Assembly (NCBI GenBank): GCA_007129655.1
Contig: SKVC01000011.1
Location: 1 to 17,114 of the forward strand
From: Thermoplasmata archaeon
GTDB taxonomy: Archaea; Thermoplasmatota; Thermoplasmata; Halarchaeoplasmatales; Halarchaeoplasmataceae
DNA length: 17,114 nucleotides
Reading direction: 5' to 3'
Positions 7,606-14,380 of this stretch are shown piece by piece. Within the stretch, counting starts at the first letter, position 1. Each line of letters begins with the position of its first letter. Below the pieces are notes generated by a model. It saw only the letters and a program-made list of their open reading frames with translations. It was not told the origin of the DNA and did no database searches. The position numbers and the translations under genes were made by a program.

Positions 7606-9114
7606 CTATTTCTTATCATCGTCCATCTGATGCATCCAGACCGTTCTTTGCGGGAAGGGTATCTCGATGTTCTCTTCTCTGAACCTTTTGTCGATGGCCT
7701 CTCTTAGATCGCTCATCACCGCCCACTGCTTTACCACATCATTTACCCATACTCTGAGGGTGAAGTTGAGGCTGGAATCAGCGAAATCCCTGAAGCGAAC
7801 GTTTGTTTTATGAATGTTATCCTCCATCACATCGGGATGAGCTTCGGCCACCTCAAAAAGTATCTTTTTTACCTTCTCTATGTCCGAACCGTAGGCAACT
7901 CCAACTTTTATGGGGGCCCGGATAGTAGGATCCGGTTGGACTATGTTGACTATCTTCTGGCTCGCGAGATTAGTGTTCGGTAATACGATACCTTCGTGGT
8001 CCCGGATATTGTACAATTTAGTACTCCTCATCCCTATATTTTCGATACGGCAGTACTCACCGCTTTCCAGTAATATGATATCTCCGATTTTAAATGGTCT
8101 GTCTAAAAGGAGGTGCATACCACTGAAGAAATTTGAAAGTGTATCTTGGGCGGCGAAGGCTATGACTAGACCGGCTATCCCCGCACCTGCCAGTAGGGCG
8201 GTGATTTGTACGCCTAATATGTGGAACACCAATATCAGACCACCTATCAACAGTACTGCACCAAATATCTTTTCGAGTACCGGTTTTAGAACGGTTGCGA
8301 AGGCGCTGTTCCTACCACCCTTGTCGTTTGAAATTTCCTTTAAAATGGCTAATACTATCTTGTAAGTTACGAATACACCTATGAATACAACGGTTACTAG
8401 GTATACTTGATATATGGTAGTACGTATCCCTAATCTGAGGTTCAATCTCATCAGCGATTTCAGAAGTCCGTAAATGAATATAAGTATTAAAACAGGTTTC
8501 CGGATCATACGGATTATCACCTCATCGATATTTGTTTTGGTTTTCTTTGTGAACCCGTGGATTATCGGGCTCACCAAGAAGTAAAAGATCCAGCCGATGA
8601 TGAACCACAACAACAGGTTCAATACGAAGGCACCGTAAGGGTTGTTCAGAGGTGCCGGTAACGGATTGGGGAAACCTCCTATGATGGTATTAGCTTCCTG
8701 TACGGGAACTGCGTCCTTGACATTAACCGTTATTTGCCGGGTACGTTCTTCAAATTCTTCGGTACCCAGCTCACGGAATCTGAAGGTGATGTCCGCCTCC
8801 ATGGAATCGACGTCCGGGGTCCTTGGAACGGTGAATGTTATACGAATTATCTGGTATGGGTTGGACTCATCGAGTACAAAATGAGAATCCGATATTTCGT
8901 AGTCCCAGTCGACATCCGGAACTACGATCACTCTGACGATGTGGTCAACCGACTCGTCTCTGGAGAGAGTCCATACGAACTCTGCCTCCTCACCGGTATC
9001 TATGTCCTTTACATAATCGTCATCATGGCCCACGTGGGGCAGAGCATAGATGCAAGTAGGTAAAAGTATGATCGCCGATACCAGCACTATCAGTGTGAGC
9101 CTTTTCCACTTCAT
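7606..9114 (-). CDS. MscS-family mechanosensitive channel with N-terminal extracytoplasmic domain
   Basis: A 502-residue membrane channel. A signal peptide or first hydrophobic segment covers residues 1-25. An extracytoplasmic, probably beta-sandwich domain follows (about 30-135; it includes an ITFTVPRTPD stretch), then a Pro/Asn-rich linker (GGFPNPLPAPLNNP). Membrane helices lie at about 161-183, 207-222, 235-258 and 284-302. The pore-lining helix is the classical Gly/Ala-rich LAGAGIAGLVIAFAAQDT (about 308-325), followed by the MscS beta domain (DRPFKIGDII, then the NTN-type loop VLPNTNLASQKIVN). It should open on membrane tension during osmotic downshock. A small membrane-protein gene lies 12 bp upstream on the same strand. 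The extracytoplasmic domain is an addition to the core family fold, and its function is unknown. Confidence 0.9.
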   Translation of the reverse strand: MKWKRLTLIVLVSAIILLPTCIYALPHVGHDDDYVKDIDTGEEAEFVWTLSRDESVDHIVRVIVVPDVDWDYEISDSHFVLDESNPYQIIRITFTVPRTPDVDSMEADITFRFRELGTEEFEERTRQITVNVKDAVPVQEANTIIGGFPNPLPAPLNNPYGAFVLNLLLWFIIGWIFYFLVSPIIHGFTKKTKTNIDEVIIRMIRKPVLILIFIYGLLKSLMRLNLRLGIRTTIYQVYLVTVVFIGVFVTYKIVLAILKEISNDKGGRNSAFATVLKPVLEKIFGAVLLIGGLILVFHILGVQITALLAGAGIAGLVIAFAAQDTLSNFFSGMHLLLDRPFKIGDIILLESGEYCRIENIGMRSTKLYNIRDHEGIVLPNTNLASQKIVNIVQPDPTIRAPIKVGVAYGSDIEKVKKILFEVAEAHPDVMEDNIHKTNVRFRDFADSSLNFTLRVWVNDVVKQWAVMSDLREAIDKRFREENIEIPFPQRTVWMHQMDDDKK

Positions 9115-9126
9115 AATTATTCTCTA

Positions 9127-9393
9127 TTATATAAAGGGAGTTAATAAGTCTTTATACTGCTGAAGACCGTTGAGTCGGTAAATAGTCGTTACCCAGGGTA
9201 TGCCTTCCCAGGATATGTACCCGATTATATACAATATCAGACCCAATAATATAATGATCAGGACGATAACTATTATTATGCGGATGATATCGATAGCTAA
9301 TCGACCCAGACTGTCGGCACCTAGAAGATATGCTATACCGGCTACAATCAATAGTAAGATGACGATCCCGCATAGCAGATTACATAATGGCAT
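9127..9393 (-). CDS. Small two-helix membrane protein
   Basis: I do not recognise a family. From ATG 9393 the product is 88 residues. It starts MPLCNLLCGIVILLLIVAGI (helix 1, about 5-25) and has a very Ile-rich second helix (about 32-58), followed by a short tail with WEGIPWVTTIYRLN. The frame continues upstream to a start at 9525, but that part reads poorly and would overlap the S15 start region, so ATG 9393 is preferred. The stop lies 12 bp before the MscS start, so the two are probably co-transcribed; it might be a channel accessory, which is inference only. The two Cys residues near the N-terminus are notable. Confidence 0.6.
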   Translation of the reverse strand: MPLCNLLCGIVILLLIVAGIAYLLGADSLGRLAIDIIRIIIVIVLIIILLGLILYIIGYISWEGIPWVTTIYRLNGLQQYKDLLTPFI

Positions 9394-9406
9394 ACAGAAC
9401 GAATAA

Positions 9407-9421
9407 TATTTATAGTATATC
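9407..9421 (-). promoter_or_regulatory. Candidate promoter for small membrane protein and MscS
   Basis: The minus strand reads GATATACTATAAATA here, ending about 13 nt before the ATG at 9393. The upstream part of the box (GATATAC) is at the distance expected for a leaderless start. It faces the S15 promoter in the same 113-bp gap. Confidence 0.35.
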
Positions 9422-9450
9422 TTTTTTTTGATGTTGAAAGGACTGTAACC

Positions 9451-9500
9451 TTTAAGTATGAGAACATTTATGAGACCATCTCTTTCAATATGTAGAGGAT
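9451..9500 (+). promoter_or_regulatory. Candidate promoter and SD of rps15
   Basis: TTTAAGTA at 9451-9458 is a TATA-like box that would start transcription near 9480. The resulting short leader includes GAGGAT (9495-9500), an SD sequence 6-7 nt before the ATG at 9507. Confidence 0.4.
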
Positions 9501-9506
9501 ATAAAC

Positions 9507-9962
9507 ATGGCACGAATGCACGCACGTAAACGTGGTAGATCGGGTTCGACGAAACCCCTGGTAGAAGGCACTCCGGAATGGGTGGATACCGACGAAGAGA
9601 AGATAACGGATATCATCGGCTCATTGGCAAAGGATGGAAAGACGTCCAGTGAGATAGGTATTATACTGAGAGACCAGTACGGAATTCCCGATGCTAAACA
9701 GATAACAGGGAAGAAGATATCCGATATAATGAAAGAACTGGATATGTATCCGGAGATGCCGGAAGACATCCTGAAGCTCATGGCAAAGGCCGTAAATCTA
9801 CGGGATCATATGGAACAAAACAGAAAGGACCTCAGCAATAAGAGGGGGTTGCACCTTGTTGAAGCAAAGATCAGAAGACTTGCAAAGTATTACAAAAAAC
9901 AGGGTGTAATTTCAGAAGACTGGAAGTATTCCATGGATAAAGCCGAGATGTTGGTAAAGTGA
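9507..9962 (+). CDS. rps15: Small ribosomal subunit protein S15
   Basis: A 151-residue protein of the archaeal/eukaryotic S15 (uS15) type, longer than bacterial S15 because of the N-terminal extension (MARMHARKRGRSGSTKP). The conserved helical core includes LMAKAVNLRDHMEQNRKD, then RGLHLVEAKIRRLAKYYKKQG, where it contacts 16S rRNA helices. The ATG is supported by an SD sequence GAGGAT. The gene is followed after 22 bp by the RecJ-like DHH gene, a neighbour pair common in archaea. Confidence 0.95.
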   Translation: MARMHARKRGRSGSTKPLVEGTPEWVDTDEEKITDIIGSLAKDGKTSSEIGIILRDQYGIPDAKQITGKKISDIMKELDMYPEMPEDILKLMAKAVNLRDHMEQNRKDLSNKRGLHLVEAKIRRLAKYYKKQGVISEDWKYSMDKAEMLVK

Positions 9963-9984
9963 TCTAATAACGCGAGGAGGGAAT

Positions 9985-11316
9985 TTGCTTCGCTTACATG
10001 AAGGACTACAAGATAAATTCGACAAAGCTGTCGCCTTACTCGAAGAGCACGATAAGTTTAGGATTTTTACTCATTATGATGCAGACGGTATCTCGGCAGC
10101 CGCTGTGATATCACGTATGTTCATGAAATCGTCAAAGGGCTTTCACGCTACATTTATTCATTCGTTCCCCGAAAAAATCCCAGACGATCTGCCGATCATA
10201 TTCACAGACATAGGAGCAAGTCATTCCAAGGCGATATCCGAGTTGAGTTCCCCGGCCATAGTTTTGGATCATCACAGGATAGATGAATATCCGGACGAAA
10301 AAGAAAACAAGATATTCATCAATCCACACGAATTCGACATAGACGGGGCCCAGGAAGTAAGCGGAGGTACTCTAGCATTCATCCTTGCGGTTTCATACGA
10401 TGATAACAACTGGGTAAAGGCCATATACGGTCTTTCCGGTGCCGCCGCCGACAAGCAGAACATAGGTGGTTTTAAGGGTGTTAATAAGGATATACTCGAT
10501 GAAGCTCTAGAGCGGGATGTTTTAAAGGTTGAAGAAGGTATTCATATAGACGGTCGGGGGGTAAGAGAAGCGTTGTTGTTGTCCTGTGATCCCTACTTTC
10601 CGGGGATATCCGGGAGGAATAACAAAATAGACAATATACTTGCAGATATAGATCTAGATCCGGCTACACCGGTTGATGAGATCCCGGGTGACAAAGAGCG
10701 AAAACTTACATCGTTACTCGCACTCAGCCTCCTCAAACATGGCGCACCGGCATTCATCGTTGAAAGCGTACGTGGGCGAAAATACATCTCGCCTATTATC
10801 GAAACAAGTGTCGATGTACTCTACAAATTATTGAACGCATGCTCAAGGGTATCAAGACCCGGCCTGGCGTTGTCTTTCTGTCTCGGAGATAGTGGTGCTC
10901 GAGAGGTAGCTGAAGGGTTGCGAGAAGATTATCGGCAGAACATGGTTCAACGGATGATGGAATTTGAAAAGGAAGGCCCTGTTAAATTGGAAAATATACA
11001 GTATTTTTATGAAAGCCAGAAAGCAAGAAAGGGTGAATTGGCCGGTCTGGGGATGCTCTACCTTTTCGATAGAAGCAAACCGGCCTTTGGCCTGAGCAAA
11101 GTAAACGGACGTGTAGATGCTTCAGTCAGGGGTACTAAGGAACTGGTAGAAAGAGGACTAGACCTTGGAAAGCTTTGCAGAGAGATATCAGCTGAATTCG
11201 GTGGGAGCGGCGGCGGACACAACATCGCTTCAGGTGCAACTGTAGATGAAGAACATATAGACGATTTTCTGAAGCGGATGGATGAAGATGTTGGTAAGTT
11301 ATTAAAGGATGATTGA
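9985..11316 (+). CDS. RecJ-like DHH phosphoesterase/nuclease (archaeal GAN type)
   Basis: A 443-residue archaeal RecJ homologue. The DHH domain has HYDADGIS (Asp32, Asp34), FTDIGAS (Asp75), and the DHH triad VLDHH (95-97). The C-terminal DHHA1 domain ends with the Gly-rich substrate loop GGSGGGHNIASGA. In several archaea such proteins bind GINS and act as 5'-3' exonucleases at the replication fork; other members degrade short RNA or DNA, so the exact role is inferred. The start is TTG 9985: a strong GAGGAGG sits 5 nt upstream, and the nearby ATG at 9998 is out of frame. Its position 22 bp after rps15 supports co-transcription. Confidence 0.87.
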   Translation: MLRLHEGLQDKFDKAVALLEEHDKFRIFTHYDADGISAAAVISRMFMKSSKGFHATFIHSFPEKIPDDLPIIFTDIGASHSKAISELSSPAIVLDHHRIDEYPDEKENKIFINPHEFDIDGAQEVSGGTLAFILAVSYDDNNWVKAIYGLSGAAADKQNIGGFKGVNKDILDEALERDVLKVEEGIHIDGRGVREALLLSCDPYFPGISGRNNKIDNILADIDLDPATPVDEIPGDKERKLTSLLALSLLKHGAPAFIVESVRGRKYISPIIETSVDVLYKLLNACSRVSRPGLALSFCLGDSGAREVAEGLREDYRQNMVQRMMEFEKEGPVKLENIQYFYESQKARKGELAGLGMLYLFDRSKPAFGLSKVNGRVDASVRGTKELVERGLDLGKLCREISAEFGGSGGGHNIASGATVDEEHIDDFLKRMDEDVGKLLKDD

Positions 11317-11340
11317 TATTTTCGAAATAAGCACCGAAGA

Positions 11341-11396
11341 TTTTATATCAGATTTGGTAATTGCATAAACAAGAGTCACTTTCAAAAATCAGGAGA
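11341..11396 (+). promoter_or_regulatory. Candidate promoter and SD of the TPR gene
   Basis: TTTTATAT at 11341-11348 would place a transcription start near 11372. AGGAG at 11391-11395 lies 8 nt before the GTG at 11404 and decides that start. The 87-bp gap after the RecJ-like gene holds nothing else. Confidence 0.45.
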
Positions 11397-11403
11397 AATT
11401 ATA

Positions 11404-12846
11404 GTGCCATTTGGTAGGAGTAAGGAACAAAAGGTTGCTGACGAAGCAAAATCGATGATAAACGATGCAGTAGATAATCAGACGAGTGGGCAGACCAGTA
11501 AAGCGGTTTACGAATACAGAAGAGCGCTGCGCTACTTGAACGACGAGAGAGATATCGTGAGTAAGAGCCCCGAGATATTCTCAAGTATCTACAACAAGAT
11601 AGGTCAAGGTTTCTTTAACGCCGGAGAACACGACCACGCAATAGAGTGTTTCGAGATGGCTCTTAATCTCGATCCGAAGAACGTACCTGCATGGCTGAAC
11701 AAAGCTATGACGTATTTTAGTATGAACGAGATGAACGAATACGCTCTTCTCTGTTTTAATGAAGGCCTTAAGCTGGATCCAGAGAACGAGAAAGCCCTCC
11801 TGAACAAGGCGAATGTTCTCAGACTTTTAAATCGAAGGGAAGAAGCTATCGAAACCTACAGCCGACTCTTGGATATAGATCCAGCCAACGTAAAGCACAT
11901 ACATAAGATGGTTAAACAGAGTCCCGACGACCCGGATCTTTGGAGATTAGAAGCCAAGAACTTTAAACGGTTGGGAAACACGGATAAAGCAGCAAAAGCC
12001 TACGAAAAAGTAGTCGAACTTGATCCGGACGATGAAGAAGCTTTAGAGGAGTTGATGAATCTAAGACCGGATGACAGCAGATTCGCCTTGGCCAATGCAG
12101 AAAAACTTATCGAAGAAGGTAAACCAGAGGAGGCAAAGGAGCTCTTCAAGAAGGCACTTAAACAAGAGCCAGAGAACCAAGAATTATTGGATAAGCTGCT
12201 CGAAATAGACCCTTCGGATACACAGTTGATCCGAAAGAAAGCGGAGTTGCTGGAAAAGGAAGGGAAACGGCCGGAAGCTTTGAAACTTTACAAGCAACTT
12301 CACGATATAGACGAAACGGACATCACTTATTTCAACAAGGCTTTGGAGATGAATCCGAAGAACATACCGCTGCTATACAACAAGGGTGATGCCCTTTACA
12401 ATGCGGAGAAGTACAGAGGTGCTCTTGAAACCTTCAACAAGCTCATAGATATGGGTGAAGAAAGCATCGACCTATGGCACAACAAAGGTGCATGTTTGTA
12501 TCAGTTGGGTGAATACAAGAAGGCTGTAGATGCCTTCGATAATGTATTGAAAATGGAACCGGACGAAGTTGTAGCTTGGTTAAGCAAGGGAGCCGCTTAT
12601 TTTCAGATCGGCGAGTACGAAAAATCAATGCAGGCCTTCAACGAAGTTGTTAAACGAGAAGCCGATACACCGGGTGCCTGGTACTACAAGGCTAAGATCG
12701 CCGCCAAACAGGGTAATTTGAAGTTGCTAAAACCGCTGTTATCCAGAGCAATCACACTAAATGAAGATTACCGTGAAGAGGCTCAAGAAGACGAGGCGTT
12801 CCAAGATGTTAAGGACGAAGACGTTTTCAAAGAGATCGTCTCCTGA
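11404..12846 (+). CDS. TPR-repeat protein with alternating 34- and 14-residue units
   Basis: A 480-residue soluble, highly charged protein built almost wholly of tetratricopeptide repeats, which form helical scaffolds for protein-protein contacts. After a 59-residue N-terminal part, TPRs lie at about 60-93, 94-128, 129-162, 177-210, 225-258, 273-306, 321-354, 355-388, 389-422 and 423-456, with a short acidic tail. Typical positions are visible, such as W/LxNKA, A..YE/F, and DPxN ends. Between TPR 3 and TPR 7 each repeat is followed by a 14-residue segment ending in P-D/S/K-D/N, giving four 48-residue super-units. The start is GTG 11404, supported by AGGAG. The metallophosphoesterase gene starts 2 bp after the stop, so the two may work together. 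Partner and cellular role are unknown. Confidence 0.85.
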   Translation: MPFGRSKEQKVADEAKSMINDAVDNQTSGQTSKAVYEYRRALRYLNDERDIVSKSPEIFSSIYNKIGQGFFNAGEHDHAIECFEMALNLDPKNVPAWLNKAMTYFSMNEMNEYALLCFNEGLKLDPENEKALLNKANVLRLLNRREEAIETYSRLLDIDPANVKHIHKMVKQSPDDPDLWRLEAKNFKRLGNTDKAAKAYEKVVELDPDDEEALEELMNLRPDDSRFALANAEKLIEEGKPEEAKELFKKALKQEPENQELLDKLLEIDPSDTQLIRKKAELLEKEGKRPEALKLYKQLHDIDETDITYFNKALEMNPKNIPLLYNKGDALYNAEKYRGALETFNKLIDMGEESIDLWHNKGACLYQLGEYKKAVDAFDNVLKMEPDEVVAWLSKGAAYFQIGEYEKSMQAFNEVVKREADTPGAWYYKAKIAAKQGNLKLLKPLLSRAITLNEDYREEAQEDEAFQDVKDEDVFKEIVS

Positions 12847-12848
12847 GT

Positions 12849-13574
12849 ATGCATAATATAGAATTGGAGCCAGGGATCTTCATTTCTTCGGATTTTTCAG
12901 TGTTTTACGAAAAGAAAAAGACTGTTTTTATAGCGGACCTTCACATCGGTTTTGAGACTTCCATGGAGGAAGATGGTATATCATTACCGCCGATCCAGAG
13001 GAAACGTATACAGGACCGTATTTCTTCTATAGTTTCTAGGTATAAACCGGAAGAGATCGTTGTTGTTGGAGATTTCAAGCATTCCTTCGGTAAAAGATAC
13101 GAATCCGACATGTATGGGATCATGGACTACATCTTGGAAAGGACTCAGTTATCTTTCGTGCGCGGGAACCACGATAATTTTTTACGTACGCTTATCAGCA
13201 GTAGAGATCTGCGTATGGACGAAGAGAAGCGGTGCATAGATAATATTACAGCAACCCACGGACATCTAGAAGTAGAACACGACGGTTTACTTATACTAGG
13301 CCATGAGCATCCGGCGGTGCGGATACGAGATGAATCCGGAGGTGTTGTTAGCCTTCACTGTTTTCTTTATCATCCTGTTGAAAATATGATCGTTCTCCCT
13401 GTTTTCAATCCGCTGACCCGGGGCAGAAATATGCTCAGTGCCCAGGGGTTCTTGTCCGAGCCACTACAAGGGCTTTCACCGGATGATTTTTTTGTTTATC
13501 CTATAACCGAAAGCGGCTTGATGAATTTCCATCGTTTGTCTGATGTAAAGGCCACTATGCCGGATCTGATATGA
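12849..13574 (+). CDS. Archaeal-type calcineurin-like metallophosphoesterase
   Basis: A 241-residue two-metal phosphoesterase of the small archaeal SbcD-related group (MJ0037-like). The motifs appear in order: ADLHIGFE (Asp30, His32), GDFKHSF (Asp75, His78), GNHDN (106-110), THGH (136-139) and GHEHP (151-155). Members hydrolyse phosphodiesters or phosphomonoesters, but the natural substrate of this group is not established. The start lies 2 bp after the TPR stop, with only a weak SD, so it is probably translated in the same operon. No downstream protein gene is on this transcript; a tRNA with its own promoter follows. Confidence 0.85.
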   Translation: MHNIELEPGIFISSDFSVFYEKKKTVFIADLHIGFETSMEEDGISLPPIQRKRIQDRISSIVSRYKPEEIVVVGDFKHSFGKRYESDMYGIMDYILERTQLSFVRGNHDNFLRTLISSRDLRMDEEKRCIDNITATHGHLEVEHDGLLILGHEHPAVRIRDESGGVVSLHCFLYHPVENMIVLPVFNPLTRGRNMLSAQGFLSEPLQGLSPDDFFVYPITESGLMNFHRLSDVKATMPDLI

Positions 13575-13605
13575 ATTAAAGACGGAAAACCTAAAAAGGA
13601 TGAGC

Positions 13606-13616
13606 TTTTCTATATG
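13606..13616 (+). promoter_or_regulatory. Candidate tRNA-Trp promoter
   Basis: TTTTCTATATG, preceded by a purine-rich AAAAAGGATGAG that could be the BRE, lies 16-26 nt before the tRNA 5' end. This is the usual spacing for archaeal tRNA genes. Confidence 0.4.
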
Positions 13617-13669
13617 CCACATATACCCATTGGGGGTATAGGGTAACACGGCATCCTTATGGGCTCCAG

Positions 13670-13841
13670 TTACGCTGAATGATCGCCAATCGGGTTTGCT
13701 GACCGGTTTACATCGGATCGCCAGGATCTTTCAATTCTGGCGTGAAGTGGGATCTTATATGATTCCTCTGGTATGATGAATAACTGGAGCGGTGACTCGT
13801 AATTCGATAATACATGGAAGGTAGCTCCTTTCGTGGAGGAA
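13670..13841 (+). ncRNA. tRNA-Trp intron carrying a box C/D guide RNA-like element
   Basis: The 172-nt intron holds box elements inside a closing stem TTACG (13670-13674)/CGTAA (13798-13802). They are a degenerate C-like box (about 13676-13684), a perfect CTGA (13699-13702), a perfect ATGATGA (13773-13779) and a D-like GTGA (13792-13795). The guide TAACTGGAGC (13781-13790) is fully complementary to exon 1/intron bases 13663-13672; counting five bases from GTGA points to C34. CGGGTTT (13691-13697) is complementary to 13840-13846, and five bases from CTGA points to C39. Haloferax tRNA-Trp introns are known to guide 2'-O-methylation at 34 and 39, so this looks like the same system. A 6-bp hairpin (CGCCAG/CTGGCG, 13719-13742) fills part of the long middle. 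Confidence 0.65.
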
Positions 13842-13862
13842 ACCCGTCGATCGGGGTTCAAA

Positions 13863-13875
13863 TCCCCGTGCCCCC
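13863..13875 (+). repeat. Left copy of 13-bp direct repeat, inside the tRNA-Trp 3' end
   Basis: TCCCCGTGCCCCC is the 3' half of the T stem plus the acceptor strand. An identical copy occurs 93 bp downstream. Duplicated tRNA 3' ends are the usual scar of tyrosine-recombinase integration. Confidence 0.6.
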
Positions 13876-13950
13876 ATTTTTCTCCGAAAAATGTGTGCAC
13901 TTCACGGAAGGAAACCTTCCGCTTGCACACAAAATTACTACGCAATTTTG
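13875..13950. repeat. Three small hairpins between the tRNA end and its duplicate
   Basis: Hairpin 1: CATTTTT/AAAAATG, 13875-13893, 5-nt loop. Hairpin 2: outer stem TGTGTGCA/TGCACACA (13892-13899 and 13924-13931) around CGGAAGG/CCTTCCG (13905-13911 and 13915-13921) with an AAA loop. Hairpin 3: CAAAATT/AATTTTG, 13930-13950, loop ACTACGC. They follow one another without a gap. The opposite strand of hairpin 3 reads AATTGCGTAGTAATT, one base different from the core of the hairpin at 14104, so it belongs to the same family as the larger array downstream. Confidence 0.75.
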
Positions 13951-13955
13951 TTAGG

Positions 13956-13968
13956 TCCCCGTGCCCCC
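13956..13968 (+). repeat. Right copy of 13-bp direct repeat of the tRNA-Trp end
   Basis: An exact second copy of TCCCCGTGCCCCC. The flanking bases on both sides differ from those of the left copy, so only the 13 bp are shared. It may be an att-like core or a remnant of an older, larger insertion. Confidence 0.55.
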
Positions 13969-14042
13969 GTTATTATTATACTTTAAAAAATTTTATATGT
14001 CTCCTTCTATGTATGGGAAAGTTAGAACATTAAGACACTTTT

Positions 14043-14052
14043 TTTATAATAT
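14043..14052 (+). promoter_or_regulatory. Possible TATA box in front of the hairpin array
   Basis: TTTATAATAT follows a T-run and would start transcription near 14075-14080, just ahead of the first array hairpin. It is a suggestion only; the whole stretch 13970-14055 is AT-rich, with several similar matches, and no gene is seen in it. Confidence 0.25.
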
Positions 14053-14089
14053 CGGTACAACCCTTCCCACCCCAAATTCGTACTAAATT

Positions 14090-14316
14090 CGTGAGATTCG
14101 AGGAATTGCGTAGCAATTTCACGGATGTTTCAGAATTACTGTGTAATTCTAAATATCGATGGAATGCTTAGCATTCCAGTAGACATCTCAGGAACATGGT
14201 TCCTGATGTCGGTGGAAACGCATGCGTTTCCAGCAGATAAGCAGGAAAGGGACTTCCTGCGCTCGATGGAATTCGTTTCGAATTCCAGTAGATCGCAGGA
14301 ATCTTTTGATTCCTGA
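14090..14316. repeat. Array of eight small hairpins, partly as ~54-bp tandem units
   Basis: Stems (5' arm start to 3' arm end): 14102-14120 GGAATTGC/GCAATTTC (one G-U), with outer CGTGA/TCACG from 14090; 14132-14150 AGAATTAC/GTAATTCT; 14160-14178 TGGAATGC/GCATTCCA; 14188-14206 TCAGGAAC/GTTCCTGA; 14213-14232 TGGAAACG/CGTTTCCA; 14241-14260 GCAGGAA/TTCCTGC; 14267-14287 TGGAATTCG/CGAATTCCA; 14296-14315 CAGGAATC/GATTCCTG. Loops are 3-6 nt and hairpin starts are 24-30 bp apart. From 14160 the hairpins alternate between a TGGAA/TTCCA and a CAGGAA/TTCCTG type, joined by a GYAGAY linker, forming units that start at 14160, 14213 and 14267. Stem tips differ between copies but remain complementary. No convincing reading frame crosses the array. 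Function is unknown: a structured RNA, a protein-binding array or a recombination-related element are all possible. Confidence 0.85.
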
Positions 14317-14317
14317 A

Positions 14318-14380
14318 CTATATCTCACAAATATAGAACAAAATTCCTACGCATCAAGAAAAAACGGAAATAATTTCTGT
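14318..14380. repeat. Two weaker inverted repeats after the array, with a T-run on the minus strand
   Basis: CTATAT/ATATAG (14318-14336, 7-nt loop) and ACGGAA/TTCTGT (14364-14380, one G-U, 5-nt loop) continue the hairpin theme with weaker stems. A6 at 14359-14364 is a T6 run for transcripts on the minus strand and could terminate the gene ending at 14428. Confidence 0.4.

Larger units (their letters stand above)
13632..13876 (+). tRNA. trnW: tRNA-Trp (anticodon CCA), interrupted by an intron
   Basis: Exon 1 is 13632-13669 and exon 2 is 13842-13876, giving a 73-nt mature tRNA without encoded CCA. The acceptor GGGGGTA pairs with TGCCCCC (one G-U), with discriminator A. The D arm is GGGT/TCCT with GG in the loop and a weak 13-22 position. 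The anticodon stem ATGGG/CCCGT encloses C-T-CCA-G-A, with the anticodon at 13666-13668. The T arm is CGGGG-TTCAAAT-CCCCG. The cut sites are placed at the standard 37/38 position. CTCC of the anticodon loop can pair with GGAG at 13835-13838 to make a bulge-helix-bulge-like splice structure, though the 3' bulge looks one base longer than canonical. A T5 run follows at once and may help end transcription. Confidence 0.9.

Noticed and set aside
9394..9525. 44-residue N-terminal extension of the small membrane protein
   Set aside because: It would overlap the S15 start and cover both promoters; ATG 9393 directly precedes the first membrane helix.
13833..14033. Plus-strand frame running from the tRNA into the hairpin region
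   Set aside because: It begins inside the tRNA intron and reads through hairpins; no protein character.
14102..14316. CRISPR array
   Set aside because: The units are palindromic throughout, with no unique spacers of 30-40 bp between identical repeats, and no cas genes are in the window.
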